A stretch of 64,000 nucleotides of DNA, from positions 25,274,281 through 25,338,280 of the forward strand of contig CM030706.1 in the NCBI GenBank assembly GCA_017979445.1, written 5' to 3'. The notes beneath the pieces were generated by a model, which saw only the letters and a program-made list of their open reading frames with translations, ran no database searches and was not told the DNA's origin. Position numbers and translations under genes: made by a program. How positions within the stretch are numbered: the first letter of the stretch is position 1; each line of letters starts with the position of its first letter. This document shows positions 24,529-35,640 of this stretch, one piece after another. The stretch comes from Akebia trifoliata (taxonomy: Eukaryota; Streptophyta; Magnoliopsida; Ranunculales; Lardizabalaceae).

Positions 24529-26135
24529 ATACCACAAGGGGAACCAGAGAGGAAGAAGAGCAGAGTAACTGACAAGGAGGCAGCTGATCTCCTCAAACTC
24601 ATTCGGAAGAGCGAGTACAACATAGTAGAGCAGTTGAACAGAATGCCAGCTCAAATTAGTATCTTTGACTTACTTTTAAACTCAGAGCATCATCGGGAAG
24701 CACTACTCAAAGTCCTTAGTAATGCACATGTACCTGAGACCACCTCACCAGAAGAGTTGGAAAAGACAGTAGGTCAGATCATGGCCCCCAATCCGATCAC
24801 CTTCACCGAGGATGAACTTGTTAGCGGAGGATGTGGACACATTGAACCATTGCACATTATGGTGATGTGCAAAGGTATGATGGTAGCAAGGGTACTGATA
24901 GACAACGGTTCAGCTCTTAATGTCTGTCCTCTACAAACTGTGCACAAGTTAAACGCGGATTTATCTTACCTCAGGCCAACTAGAAGGACTGTAAGGGCTT
25001 TTGATAGTAGGAAAACTGAGTCGTTAGGGGAACTGGATCTCCCAATCACTATTGGATCATGCACGTTTGAAGTGACATTTGAGATTCTGGACATACCCTC
25101 TGCATTCAATCTACTTCTAGGAAGACCCTGGATCCACACCGTAGGGGCAGTCCCCTCTTCCTTGCACCAGCGAGTCAAATTCATCATGGGACAGAGGATG
25201 ATATCGGTCATCGCAGAAAATCTTATACCAGCTGATCGATCGCCGGATGTGCCTTATATCGATGTAGAGATGACCCGGGATAAAGAGGGGTTTCACGCCT
25301 TTCAATTCACATCTATCAATCATATCCAAAGGGGAAAAGAGAAGACAAGAGCAAGGTGGTCAAAAGTAAATCTGATGATCGGACGAGTGATGAAGAAGGC
25401 GGGATATCGTCCGAGACAAGGGTTAGGGCCAAAAGGAAAGGACAGGGCCACTTTGATCAGTATACGAAAACACATTCCCTACTTTGGTCTTGGATTCAGG
25501 CCTATGAGGAAAGACATCTCTGATATGAAGGATAAAAAGAGGGAGCTTCGACTTGCACGAAGACAGAATCGAGAGCCTAATGTGTGGAACTTGGGCAAAG
25601 TACCACACATCAATATCAGCTTCCCACCATCCTTGAAGAAGTCAGATGACTCGGCAGAACTACTACCGACAAGTCACACAGGAGAACCAAGTATCGTAAG
25701 TATCGAGCCCGTTCATTCGCAGGAAGACTCGTTCGTTGAGTCCCCACATTCCTTTATAGATGGCATGGACTTCTTGTTTGGAGGGGATTCCGAATGGAGT
25801 CAAAAGGAAGAAGAAGGAGAGTCCGCCAAGGCGGAAGTCGCAATATGCGAAGAAGAGAAATCACTGTCCCCTTTTCAAATCGATTGGGGATCTGTCATAA
25901 TTCCACCTACCCTACAAATTCCTACGCCCGGATTTGACGACAGTCACTTGGAAGTGATGGTTATATCTGAACCATCAAGGGAGTCACTCTCCCAACTTAT
26001 CCGCCCTACAGAAGAAGGGCAAGTTTTCAAGAATTGGGAGGAATACCTTATCACTTACGAGGTCGCCATAGGGTCCAGAATCCCTACGGCTTCCAAAAAA
26101 AACGTCATTAACAAAATCTCATCTGCCCGGGGACC
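24529..26135 (+). pseudogene. pol: Protease plus G-patch region (pol, first exon)
   Basis: Open in the gag tail frame directly after the TAA at 24526. The aspartic protease motif is 'ARVLIDNGSALNV' with the catalytic Asp at 24901-24903 (DNGS in place of the commoner DTG/DSG, as is usual in this lineage). 'NLLLGRPW' follows near 25100-25130. A G-patch-like stretch ('KAGYRPRQGLGPKGK') is at about 25392-25440, also found in this position in Tat/Ogre elements. The frame ends at a TAA at 26137-26139, which lies inside the predicted intron that starts at 26136. Confidence 0.85.
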
Positions 26136-26226
26136 GTAATGAGCCCTCGTCCTCGGAGCAAGACTGTTTTGGGGGCTCACCTTCGTTGCTAATAAATTTG
26201 CATGATTTTTCTTTATCTTGTTTCAG
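26136..26226 (+). other. Predicted 91-nt intron between protease and RT
   Basis: Donor GTAATG at 26136, a GCTAATAA branch-like site near 26188-26195, and the acceptor TTATCTTGTTTCAG ending at 26226. Removing it deletes the protease-frame stop and joins the frame to the open frame from 26227 with a consistent phase. A spliced intron at this position is a described feature of Ogre elements. The splice itself is inferred. Confidence 0.65.
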
Positions 26227-27960
26227 GAATACAGATAGTCCACAAAATCCAAAAAAATTAAAAATCTTTCAAAATTCAAAAAAATCAAAAATCTTTCAAA
26301 ATTTAAAAAAATCAAAAACTCTCCAAAATTCAAAAAAATCAAATATTTTCAAAATTTCAAAAAATTCAGAAATCTTCAAAATACCTAAGGTCTTCAAAGA
26401 ATTTCCTCAGTTGAGTGAGTCTTGTGACAGAACAGAGTATGAAAGAGATGAATACGACTTTGACCTCGAGCTCGACTTTAATCTCATGGGGATCGAAGAA
26501 GAGTTAGAGGAAGAGGTTGAGTATCCTCCAAAAGAAATAAAAAACTCATAGAACGTCACGAGAAAGGTGTTCAGCCAAATATAGAGGATACAAACTCAGT
26601 GAACCTAGGCACCGAAGATGACCCACAGATCGTTAAAATCGGAGCCCTATTAACAATCGAGCAGAAAGAGGAGATGACAAAGTTCTTACAACAGTACCAA
26701 GATGTCTTCGCATGGTCCTACCAAGACATGCCCGGGTTAGACACAGATTTAGTCGTTCACAAGTTACCTATCAAATCAGGAAGCAAGCCAGTCAAGCAGA
26801 AATTACGAAGGTTGAAACCAGAGTGGACACTTAAGGTCAAAGATGAAGTAATAAAGCAGTTCCAAGCAGGGTTTCTCGCAGTATCCACCTATCCTGAGTG
26901 GCTCGCTAATGTCGTTCCTGTACCAAAAAAAGATGGAAAGGTGCGCATGTGTGTAGACTATCGTGATCTGAACAGAGCCAGTCCTAAAGATGACTTTCCA
27001 TTACCACACATCGACACTTTGGTCGACAACACAGCAGGGCACGGTATGTTCTCCTTCATGGACGGCTTCTCGGGTTACAATCAGATAAAAATGGCGGAAG
27101 AAGATCAAGAGAAGACTGCATTCATTACACCTTGGGGTACCTTTCACTATAAGGTCATGCCATTTGGTCTCAAGAACGCTGGGGCAACTTACCAACGAGC
27201 CATGACGGCCTTATTTCATGACATGATCCACAAAGAAATAGAGGTATACGTGGACGACATGATAGCTAAATCCAATCTCGATGAGGATCATCTGGTAAAC
27301 TTGAAGAAACTGTCTGATCGACTAAGGAAGTACAGTTTAAAACTTAATCCGGCAAAGTGTGTATTTGGGGCCACGTCAGGGAAGCTATTATGGTTCATTG
27401 TCAGCAGAAGAGGCATCGAAGTCGATCCAACTAAAACGAAGTACATCATAAATATGGAACCACCCAAATCAGAGAAAGAGATCAGGGGATTCCTAGGGAG
27501 AATTTCGTACATTAGTCGGTTCATCGCACAATTAACTCCGATATGTGAGCCAGTATTCAAACTACTGAAGAAGAATGAGCCAAAAGAATGGAATGAAGAC
27601 TGTCAGGAAGCTTTCGACAAGATTAAGAGATATCTGCTTAATCCACCGGTTTTAGTTCCACCTACACCAGGTCGACCTTTACTGATGTATCTTTCTATGC
27701 AAGAAAACTCCATGGGCTGTGTACTGGGGCAACATGATGAAACAGGTCGAAAAGAGCGTGCCATCTATTACCTTAGCAAGAAGTTCACAAGTTACGAGGC
27801 GAACTATTCAACACTCGAAAAGACGTGTTGTGCCCTCGTTTGGGCATCACAACGACTACGCCACTACTTGCTTAGCTATTCGACTATGCTCATTGCTCGG
27901 ATGGACCCCTTGAAGTACCTCTTCGAGAAGCCGGCGCTAACAGTATGTACTGCAAAATAG
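26227..27960 (+). pseudogene. pol: Linker, reverse transcriptase and first RNase H (pol, second exon)
   Basis: 26227-26400 is a Lys/Asn/Phe-rich linker made of short imperfect repeats. A 1-nt shift in the A run near 26532-26545 moves the frame to the RT frame. RT is recognisable from 'VVPVPKKDGKVRMCVDYRDLN' region onward (about 26905-26980), with the catalytic YVDD at 27247-27258 intact. RNase H follows ('LYMSMQENS.GCVL' region at about 27680 to 'ALVWASQRLRHYL' at about 27870). Two consecutive TAG codons (27958-27963) end the frame inside the RNase H/tether region, but the same frame resumes just after. Confidence 0.9.
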
Positions 27961-28098
27961 TAGCTACTATTATCTGAGTTCGACATCACCTATGTCACTC
28001 AAAAAGCCATAAAAGGACAAGCCATTGCTTACCACTTAGCGGAACACCCTCTGCCCGACTATGAACCGCTAAAGACAAATTTTCCTGATGAAGCCATT

Positions 28099-28377
28099 TT
28101 GTTTGCTGAAGCCGAGAGCGACAATGAAGAATCTAGTTGGAAAATATATTTCGATGGAGCAGTAAATCAAAAGGGAAATGGAATTGGGGCAGTCCTGGTC
28201 AAGCCAGACGGAACTCATATCCCCATCGCAGTCAGATTAAGGTTTCAGTGTTCCAACAACGAAGCTGAATACGAAGCATGCATTGTGGGGTTGAAAGCAG
28301 CAATCGACTTCGAAGTGGATGAAATAGATGTATTTGGAGACTCAAGTCTGGTAGTCTACCAGACAATCGGAGAATGA
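28099..28377 (+). pseudogene. Second (archaeal-type) RNase H domain
   Basis: 'WKIYFDGAVNQKGNGIGAV' with the first catalytic Asp, then 'NNEAEYEACIVGL' with the Glu, and 'VFGDSSLVV' with the next Asp. This is a second RNase H downstream of the ordinary one, the dual arrangement known from the Tat lineage. The frame opens upstream of 28099 and closes at TGA 28375-28377, after which integrase sequence continues in the same frame. Confidence 0.85.
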
Positions 28378-28461
28378 AAAACCCGAGAGCAGAGACTGGT
28401 TCCGTATCATGAATATCTCGAAGATCTAAGTTCAAACTTCACCCGAATCTCATTTACTTAT

Positions 28462-29868
28462 ATGCCGAGGGCTAAGAACCAGTTTGCAGATGCATTGGCT
28501 ACTCTGGCTTCAATGATCAGCATCTCTGAAGATACCATAGTTGACCCTCTTGAGATTGGTATTCAAGATGAGCCAACGTATTGCTTACCTGTGGAGATCG
28601 AAGAACCTGAGGAAAAACCATGGTATGCAGACATCAAGGCATTCTTAGAGGATCGAACTTTTCCACCTGATGCCACAACGACAGATCGGAAGACTATTCA
28701 GAGATTGGCAGGACAGTTCTTCTTGAGTAGCGGAGTCTTATACAAAAAGTCGCATCACGAGGTCCTCCTCAGATGTGTAACACAGACAGAAGCTCAACGC
28801 TTGATCGAGACCGTGCATGGAGGAGTAAGTGGACCTCATATGAATGGACATATGCTCGCAAAGAAGATTATGAGAATGGGTTACTACTGGATGACTATGG
28901 AGAGCGATGGGTACCAACATGTTCGGAAGTGTCATTTGTGTCAAATCTACGCCAACAAAATCAATGCACCACCTTCAGAATTGCACAATATGACTTCTCC
29001 TTGGCCCTTTTCACTCTGGGGCATGGATGTCATCGGGCAGATCAATCCGCAAACTTCCAATGGGCATCGCTTCATCCTAGTCGCCATCGACTATTTTACG
29101 AAATGGGTAGAAGCGGCATCTTATGCCAATGTTACGAGGGGCAATGTCTTGAAGTTTGTGAAGAACAACATCATATGTCGGTATGGCCTCCCAAGCGGGA
29201 TAGTAACCAATAACGCTAAAAATCTCAAGAACAAAGATATGTCTAAGATGTGCAAGGATTTTCAGATCACCCATCACAACTCAGTCATTTACAGACCAAA
29301 GATGAATGGAGCAGTTGAAGCCGCCAACAAAAACATCAAGAAGATCATTGAGAAAATGGTCGTTACTTACAAAGATTGGCACGAAATGTTACCATTTGCT
29401 CTACATGCTTATCGAACATCAATCCGAACTTCGACTGGGGCAACGCCTTATTCACTAGTCTATGGAATGGAAGCAGTCTTGCCCGTTGAGGTTGAGATTC
29501 CCTCCCTCCGAATCTTAAAAGAAGTTGAATTGGATGAGGCAGAATGGGTCCAAGCCCGATTCGATTAGTTGAACTTAATAGAGGAGAAACGACTTTCAGC
29601 AATCTGCCATGGGCAAACTTATCAACGAAGAATAGCACGTGCTTATAACAAGAAGGTTCGACCTCGAGAGTTTGTACCCGGAGACTTAGTTCTGAAGAAG
29701 ATCTTGCCAATACAGGAAGATGCGAGAGGAAAGTTTCGTCCAAATTACGAGGGGCCATTTGTCGTCCAAAAGGTACTGTCCGGAGGAGCGTTGATTCTCA
29801 CAGAGATAGACGGGGAAGTCTTTCCACAACCGATCAATGCTGATACAGTGAAAAAATATTACGCCTAG
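28462..29868 (+). pseudogene. Integrase
   Basis: The zinc-binding N-terminus is at about 28815-28945 ('HGG..GPHMNGH' ... 'CHLCQ'). Of the catalytic triad, the first Asp is at 29026-29028 ('MDVIGQ') and the Glu lies near 29315 ('GAVEAANKN'). The middle Asp is replaced by Asn (AAT at 29209-29211 in 'IVTNNAKNL'), a single G-to-A change that should abolish activity. A TAG at 29566-29568 splits the frame. The C-terminal part (29569-29868) has 'PGDLVLKKILP', 'GKFRPNYEGPFVV' and a 'NADTVKKYYA' ending. Confidence 0.9.
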
Positions 29869-31169
29869 AGTTGTTCCTTGAAATGAAGAGGGGCCATCTT
29901 TCTACTACCTGAACAATTATCTACCCTTAGTTAATCCTTTTTGAGCCATCACATTCATTTCTTAACCTAGGACCGGGGCAAGTCACCACCACAAAAAAAA
30001 AAAAAAAATCGTCAAAAGTCAAAACAAAAATACCAAAGTATACTCCTGGCCCGCATGAGGATAAACTGTGAACGGCTAAAAGTACAAAAAAAATCAAAAA
30101 GTCAAAAATCACGAATGTCTGATCAAAGCTCGACCCAAATCTTCAAGTTCGTTTGACGAGGGGAGGAGACATAAATCATATTTTCGAAACAAAAATAGAC
30201 AAACCCCGTGTCCAATCTACCCCTCAATAAATCCAGACTCAACCTTCTTTATATCCTTTGACAACCTAACCTAAGCCTACGTTTCGTCCTAATTAAAGTC
30301 CTCTCAGATCAGGGAACGGTTCAAGGCAACTCAATCACGGTGGAAGCACGTCATGGAAAACATCGTCAGTGCAATCTATCTTGCTACTTAAATCGGATTT
30401 CAAGCCACCAAAGTCGTTGGAAGAATCGAGAGGGGAGACTAGGTCGAATATTTGAAAAAAAAAGAGCGACTCGAAGTGTAGAGTCATTGATCTTGAAGCT
30501 CAACTTGAGTCACCGTACCATGAAAATCGTCGGAGGAACTCGAGAGGGGAGTCCAGATCTGTTACTCAAGAAAGAGCGCCACTAGAAGAGTAGAGTATTC
30601 GATCTCGCAGCTCAACTTGAGTCAGCAAGCCATGAGGGGCACAGAGAAATCAAGGAGGTATTCAAAGTGAAAACCTATAAAGTAAGCATAGACTGAAAGG
30701 GCATGGTGAAAACCCGTCAAGGCACTATGAGTAAAAAAATTCGTCTATGGCAAGATCAAAACCACCGGCACGATGAAAATCCAAAAAGGGCGTCGATGCG
30801 CAAAAATGTGGAAATCGGGTCTGGTGAAAATCGTAACTGGCGCCAGGGGCAAAAATGATATAAAAAAAAAAAAACCAAAAAAAAAAACAAAAAAACAACT
30901 CCTGGCCCGCAAGAGTATAAACTGTGAACGGCAAAAATCTCAAAGTCCTCAATGTTCCAATAGATGGAACTAAGATAACTCAGTCAAAATTTTCAATCTC
31001 GGGGATGACTCTAAAGAGGTTAAGGATTAGCTGACACTTGTATCCTCGACATTTAGCAAAGGCACCATGATCGTTAACTTTTAGAGTTTTCAAACACAGT
31101 CTGTCACAGATTATTCGACAAAGGCAATCTTTTAAAACCTAAAACAAAAAAAATGCATCATCAAAATTA

Positions 31170-31505
31170 CTATTTTTGGCCTTTGACGAAGAATCTAGGA
31201 CTTTTCTTAAAATCAAGTATTTTTTTAAAAGAGTAGATATATCTGAGGCCACTATGTAAAAAACCTATTTCACTCATTTCAAATAGTGCTACATCATTCT
31301 CATTAAAAGCAGGGTACAAGAAGGAATAGCGGGCAAAGAGCCACTCAAGCATTTTCCTGGAAAGTGTAGCAGGCATCAAGTCATCCTTTAAGGCTTCGAT
31401 CTGAGCAGCTTGGTCAACGATGATTCTCTCCATATCCGAGGCATGACAACATACCAAATACTCAAATATCATACCATTATGCAAGTCTCTCTCAAGGACG
31501 ATCAC
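31170..31505 (-). CDS. Antisense ORF in the 3' region, 111 codons, function unknown
   Basis: A minus-strand frame of 111 codons starting with ATG. The product has a helical Ala/Glu/Asp/Leu stretch ('DQAAQIEALKDDL'), then 'MLEWLFARYSFLYPAF'. Composition resembles a globular protein rather than a translated repeat. It lies downstream of pol and antisense to it, a place where antisense ORFs have been described for some Tat-lineage elements (from memory). I recognise no domain. The frame at 31633-31818 upstream on the same strand may be part of the same coding unit, separated by stops. Chance is not excluded. Confidence 0.35.
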   Translation of the reverse strand: MIVLERDLHNGMIFEYLVCCHASDMERIIVDQAAQIEALKDDLMPATLSRKMLEWLFARYSFLYPAFNENDVALFEMSEIGFLHSGLRYIYSFKKILDFKKSPRFFVKGQK

Positions 31506-31632
31506 GCTACGTTAAGCTTTCTCAAGATGATCCTGTAACTTCCATGAAAAGGGAAGATGGAAGTTCGAAGTTCGGAATAAACAAAGAAAAAATATATATA
31601 TCAAAATTGCATTGCATGGTTCAAAACGTCAA

Positions 31633-31818
31633 TCACTTCCAAAAATCATAAAAAATAGCATCTAAGATTTCAAACGAGCTCCATGCCACGAAATCAAGGG
31701 TTTCAAAAAGGCTAATCCTGTCAGACCCCGTGCTTGGGTAGCCACATTTTACAAAAAATTCTTCCATCCATCCGGCATTGTTAATCGTTATGCAATAAAT
31801 TATTTCAGATTCGTGCAA
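31633..31818 (-). CDS. Antisense ORF, 61 codons, possible upstream part of the same antisense unit
   Basis: A minus-strand frame with a protein-like composition ('WMEEFFVKCGYPS', 'FVAWSSFEILDAIFYDFW'). A further minus-strand frame (31805-32011) overlaps it and extends through the polypurine tract into the LTR, so its start would lie in U3. No known domain. Confidence 0.25.
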   Translation of the reverse strand: MHESEIIYCITINNAGWMEEFFVKCGYPSTGSDRISLFETLDFVAWSSFEILDAIFYDFWK

Positions 31819-31866
31819 ATAAAGGGTCTAATTTATTCTTTACAGTTCTTTCCAAGCAACTCCTGC

Positions 31867-31875
31867 AAAGAGGGG
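31867..31875 (+). other. Polypurine tract
   Basis: AAAGAGGGG, followed by CAGC and the LTR at 31880. The same tract precedes the 3' LTR of the second family (52304-52312) and, in complement, 40714-40730. Confidence 0.85.
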
Positions 31876-31879
31876 CAGC

Positions 31880-34113
31880 TGTAGACACCCCAATTTGCAC
31901 GAACCCGTTAGGAAAATCCAAATTTTCTCGAATTAATTTCGATTTAAAGCTCGAGATTTTCGACGGACCCACATTGCTATTTTGCATCATTTTCATGCAT
32001 ACATGCATCATCTCATATCATTGCATGCCCATACCTTGTCCCTAATCCACTTAAACCTATGCTCATCACTCATATCCTAACCCAAATCCATATCCCAAAC
32101 CCAAATCCAAGTCCATGTCCTAACCCAAAACCAAGTCCATCCTAAGCCCAAACCCAAGTCCATATCCCTAATCCACTTTAAACCAATATCCATCACTCAT
32201 ACCCAAACCCAAGTCCATATCCCAAATCCAAAATCAAGTCCAACCTAAGCCTAAAACCCAAGGCCATTCTAAACCCAATTACCTAATTCCATTACGTAGC
32301 CTAACTTAAACCCAATTACCCAAATCCATTACCTAGCCCAACTTAAGCCCAAAACCCAAGTCCATCCTAAGCCCAAACCCAAGTCCATGTCCTAACCTAA
32401 ACCCAAGTCCATATCTTAACTCAAACCAAAACCCAACACCAAGCCCACTCCAAGTCCATTCTCTCACCCCTTCATATGATGACACATGTTGATACCTCAT
32501 AAGCCCCCAATGCCCAATGCATCATCCAATTGGAAGGTCAACTTTCTTTTTGTGTAAACTCAAGAATGCCCTTCTCAAAAGATTTAGTCAAACCAAAAAG
32601 GTTGTTTGGTCTTTGGTAATAATCCATAAAGGTGAGGGAACTTTTCATTATGCCCTCAAAAGGTGGGAATCTTCAAGTACATATATGGAGTTCTCCCATT
32701 GGTCTATTTCAAAAATATACTTCTACACTTGCTTTATGAGTTATTTACAAATGAACCAAAGTCTACTTTTCACCTACCACTTTACCTTTACATATGTCAT
32801 CCTCCTATTCACCCTCCAAAATGTGTTTTTGTTTTCACATTGGTCCATTTCAAAACTACACTTCCACCCTTGCTTTATGAGTTATTTACAAATAAACCAA
32901 GATCTACTTTTTACCTACCACTCCACCTTTACACATGTCACTCCCCCATTCACCCTCCTAAAAATACTTTTGTTCTCTCACCTCTATTTACCAAAAAACC
33001 AAGGATCAAAGCATGCTTTTAGGATTTCTTCACAAATGTCATCTTTACCCTCATACAAATGGAAAATCCAAAAAGAAATAACCTAAATCTCATGTCCATT
33101 TTCTTTATTTTTAGGGTTGGACCACTTTATCCCCAAAAGTTCTCCAAAAACTCTATAAATACCCTCATTTTCTATGAACAACTCATGCTCTCAAGCCCCC
33201 ATCTCTCAACCTAAAACTCTACAAAAATTCCTACTCATGCTCTCATCTTCTAAACTTCAACTCAACCCTCAATCATCTCATTCATCTCTCAAGCCTACTC
33301 TTCAAGGTTCAAGTTCAATAAGGGACAAGGTGGGGATAAGATGTAGTTATTTATTTTAAAGCTTGCATCTTCTTATTCTAATCCTCTATTTTATTTTCTC
33401 TTTTAGAAATCCTTTAGGATGTAATGCACACCCTCTCCCATCCCCGGTAGATTGGACTAAGGTTCGATCGAAAGGATGGGGGTTGAAGCCCTTTTCATCC
33501 CAATCTCATGCATCATCTTGTACACAATGCACACACTCACTTACGCATGGCAATGATGAAGAAATGTGTCACTCTCTTGATGGGGTGAAACACTAAGTTT
33601 CTAGCTATGCATACATGCATCATGGTTGTGGTCTCAAGGGAACTCCATCATGGAGTCTCTCTAAAAGCCCAAACCTACATTCATATTCATAAATTTAATG
33701 TGGCTACATGGGTCATTCTTTTCCATAGAATGCCCCTAATGTCATGCTAAAAATCAAAACCCTTTGTTAAGGGAACATTCCACTTAATATACACACCACT
33801 CTTATCATACATTCTCATGCATTTTAATATTTATTTTCTTGAGTTTTCACAAAATAAATGGCAAAGCAAGGTAACCACCTTTGGTGGAGAGGATGGGGTG
33901 CCTAACACCTTCCGCATCCTCTAACCGGACCTCCTTACCTAGATCTTAAGTAGACTTTGCCTTTTCCAACAAATGAGAGTCACTACAATGCCATGAAAAA
34001 ATGGTTTTCAAAAAATCAATTCGGGTGCCCATTCACACCCACTTTCAAAAAAGAATGGTGGCGACTCCAAACAATGTAGCATTGAGGTTCATGGCGAACA
34101 TTTCATGTCTACA
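31880..34113 (+). repeat. 3' LTR of the Tat/Ogre-like element
   Basis: 2234 bp, equal in length to the 5' LTR and about 98% identical in the stretch I compared. TATA box at 33154-33161. The 189-codon frame at 32517-33086 is a by-product; its counterpart in the 5' LTR is broken. Confidence 0.9.
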
Positions 34114-34217
34114 ACTTGGCGACTCCACTGGGGACGAAGTGGGTCCAAACCAATTTGACTTGGCCATTTTCTTTTCTTTCATATTTTCTTTCGAAAAAAA
34201 AAAGAAAAAAATATTCA
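34114..34217 (+). repeat. Extra PBS and leader stub beyond the 3' LTR
   Basis: After the LTR end the sequence continues with the PBS and ~90 bp of leader, matching 19401-19502 (TGGCGACTCCACTGGGGAC ... 'aaaaaatattca'). A normal 3' LTR should be followed by target DNA. So this LTR also served as the 5' LTR of another copy that is now cut off. Confidence 0.85.
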
Positions 34218-35640
34218 CAGTAGAATTATATGATCTAAAAGAATCAGTATTGAATAGAACTTCAATTTTAATATTATAATTAGAAATCGTACCTTCTAAA
34301 AATTTATCGAAATAGTTACTTTCTCTTGGGTCACAACCCCTGCTCGTGACTATGATAGAGGGCACTCTTTCTTTATATGTCTTACCTGACTACATACATA
34401 ACATGTCAATGATCTTTTCTTCGTAGATTTCTATGAATTGGGTAGTTGGTAGATTTTGGTCTGTAAGTTCTAAACTTGCCTTGTTGGTTCCTTTAGTCCT
34501 GTTGGCATCATTGGACCCCTAATTATTTTATGACCTAATGATGGGAAAATCCTATAACTCGATAGTGGAGTAACTCTATATTGTGGGTTCGCTGATCCGA
34601 GGGAGATTGGACTCAAATACATCAGCCTCTTGACCGGATCTGATTTAGAAAAAAGAAAGGTCTAGGGTTGACTGGTTTGTCCCTGGGACATCTGTAATTT
34701 CATTCCCTCTCACTTTTCACTGCTAGTTCAGTCTGTTTGTCATGGTATAAGTATGGCATCGACCTTTTTAAAATTGAGTAGTCTTATTGTTTCTTGAATT
34801 GGCCCATCTAACATATTCCTGATTCGCATATCTTAATTGATTAACGTCGACCCGAACATTGCCCTCCTTTATGTCCCAAGTTACCACATTCGTAACATGC
34901 CACTACTTTTTCTTTTGATTGATTTTGTAGTATATGTTATTGTTTCTTGTAAAACTTTTTCATCTCTTAAGCGGGTATTTCTATAATCTCATTTCTTATG
35001 CATGGTTGGTTTCTCCACGACTTTGTTAATTTCGTAATTGTTTGCCTCTTATTGAATTTTAATTGCCTTTCTTCTACTAGGCTTTAATGCGATGATTGTA
35101 CTATCTTTATTTCTTCTTGTAGTCCTCATTATGATAGGATATTCTCCTTGATCCTTTTGAGATTTATCCTTAAAATGGTGGTCGAGCCTTTCTTCTATCA
35201 TCTCTAATCTTTTTTGTTAGTTGGCCCACCATGATCATTTGAGCTTCAAACATCTCCGATTGTCTCCTTTCTTTACGAGCCTAACTCTATGATAACTCAA
35301 AGACTGCTTCTATCAACCATTCTATCTTTGTAAGTTTACTAGATCTAGGTAGATCTTCTCCACCAGTTTGATTCGTTATCACGGGTTCAGTTGCACCTTT
35401 ATTTCCTTTCATCTTTCCTAACCTACAAGTTCAGTAATTTTTTTTATTGATCAAAAGTAAGGCACTTCTAAGAACCACGCCAACATTCTTCTCATGGAAG
35501 CATTAACTACTATTATCATATGAAATCTAGTAATGAACACCATTTTCATTACTAATAGATGGACCTAAAATCTTATCTTAGGCTTCCTAGGCTTTACGGA
35601 CTTCTAGACATAAAAGAGCTTACAATCCCATTACGGAACT
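34218..35640 (-). pseudogene. Tekay-like gag with two zinc knuckles, and leader
   Basis: Read on the minus strand. A knuckle 'CYECGNLGHKGGQC' is at about 34855-34900, and another, 'CYVCSQVRHIKKEC', is at about 34362-34403; both are CX2CX4HX4C. A probable gag start lies near 35412 ('MKGNKGATEP'). Gln/Pro/Ser-rich linker in between; many stops. It lies between the Tat/Ogre stub and the 5' LTR of the minus-strand Tekay-like element. Protease, RT and most integrase are absent, so the break with 17166 is a deletion as well as an insertion. Confidence 0.7.

Larger units (their letters stand above)
29869..31866 (+). other. 3' untranslated region of the Tat/Ogre-like element
   Basis: About 2 kb without sense coding. 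It contains A runs (29992-30008, 30859-30895), short reiterated 'gtgaaaaccc' phrases (30640-30860), and minus-strand frames at 31170-31505 and 31633-31818 treated separately. Confidence 0.7.
17167..34113 (+). mobile_element. Tat/Ogre-like gypsy retrotransposon (16.9 kb), nearly complete but defective
   Basis: Two 2234-bp LTRs (17167-19400, 31880-34113) enclose a PBS, a 2.8-kb leader with two tandem arrays, gag, protease, an intron-like gap, RT, RNase H, a second RNase H, integrase, a 2-kb 3' non-coding region with antisense frames, and a polypurine tract. A second RNase H domain and an intron between protease and RT are known traits of the Tat lineage and its Ogre group. The LTRs differ at about 6 sites in the first ~330 bp (about 2%), so it is young. 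No target duplication is visible because the right side is rearranged (see 34114-34217). Stops, frameshifts and a mutated integrase residue make it non-autonomous. Confidence 0.9.

Noticed and set aside
32517..33086. 189-codon ORF in the 3' LTR
   Set aside because: The 5' LTR copy of the same sequence is broken into shorter frames; LTR sequence.
17162..34222. Target duplication for the Tat/Ogre-like element
   Set aside because: Left CATAG; right flank after the LTR is PBS, and after the stub is CAGTA. No match.
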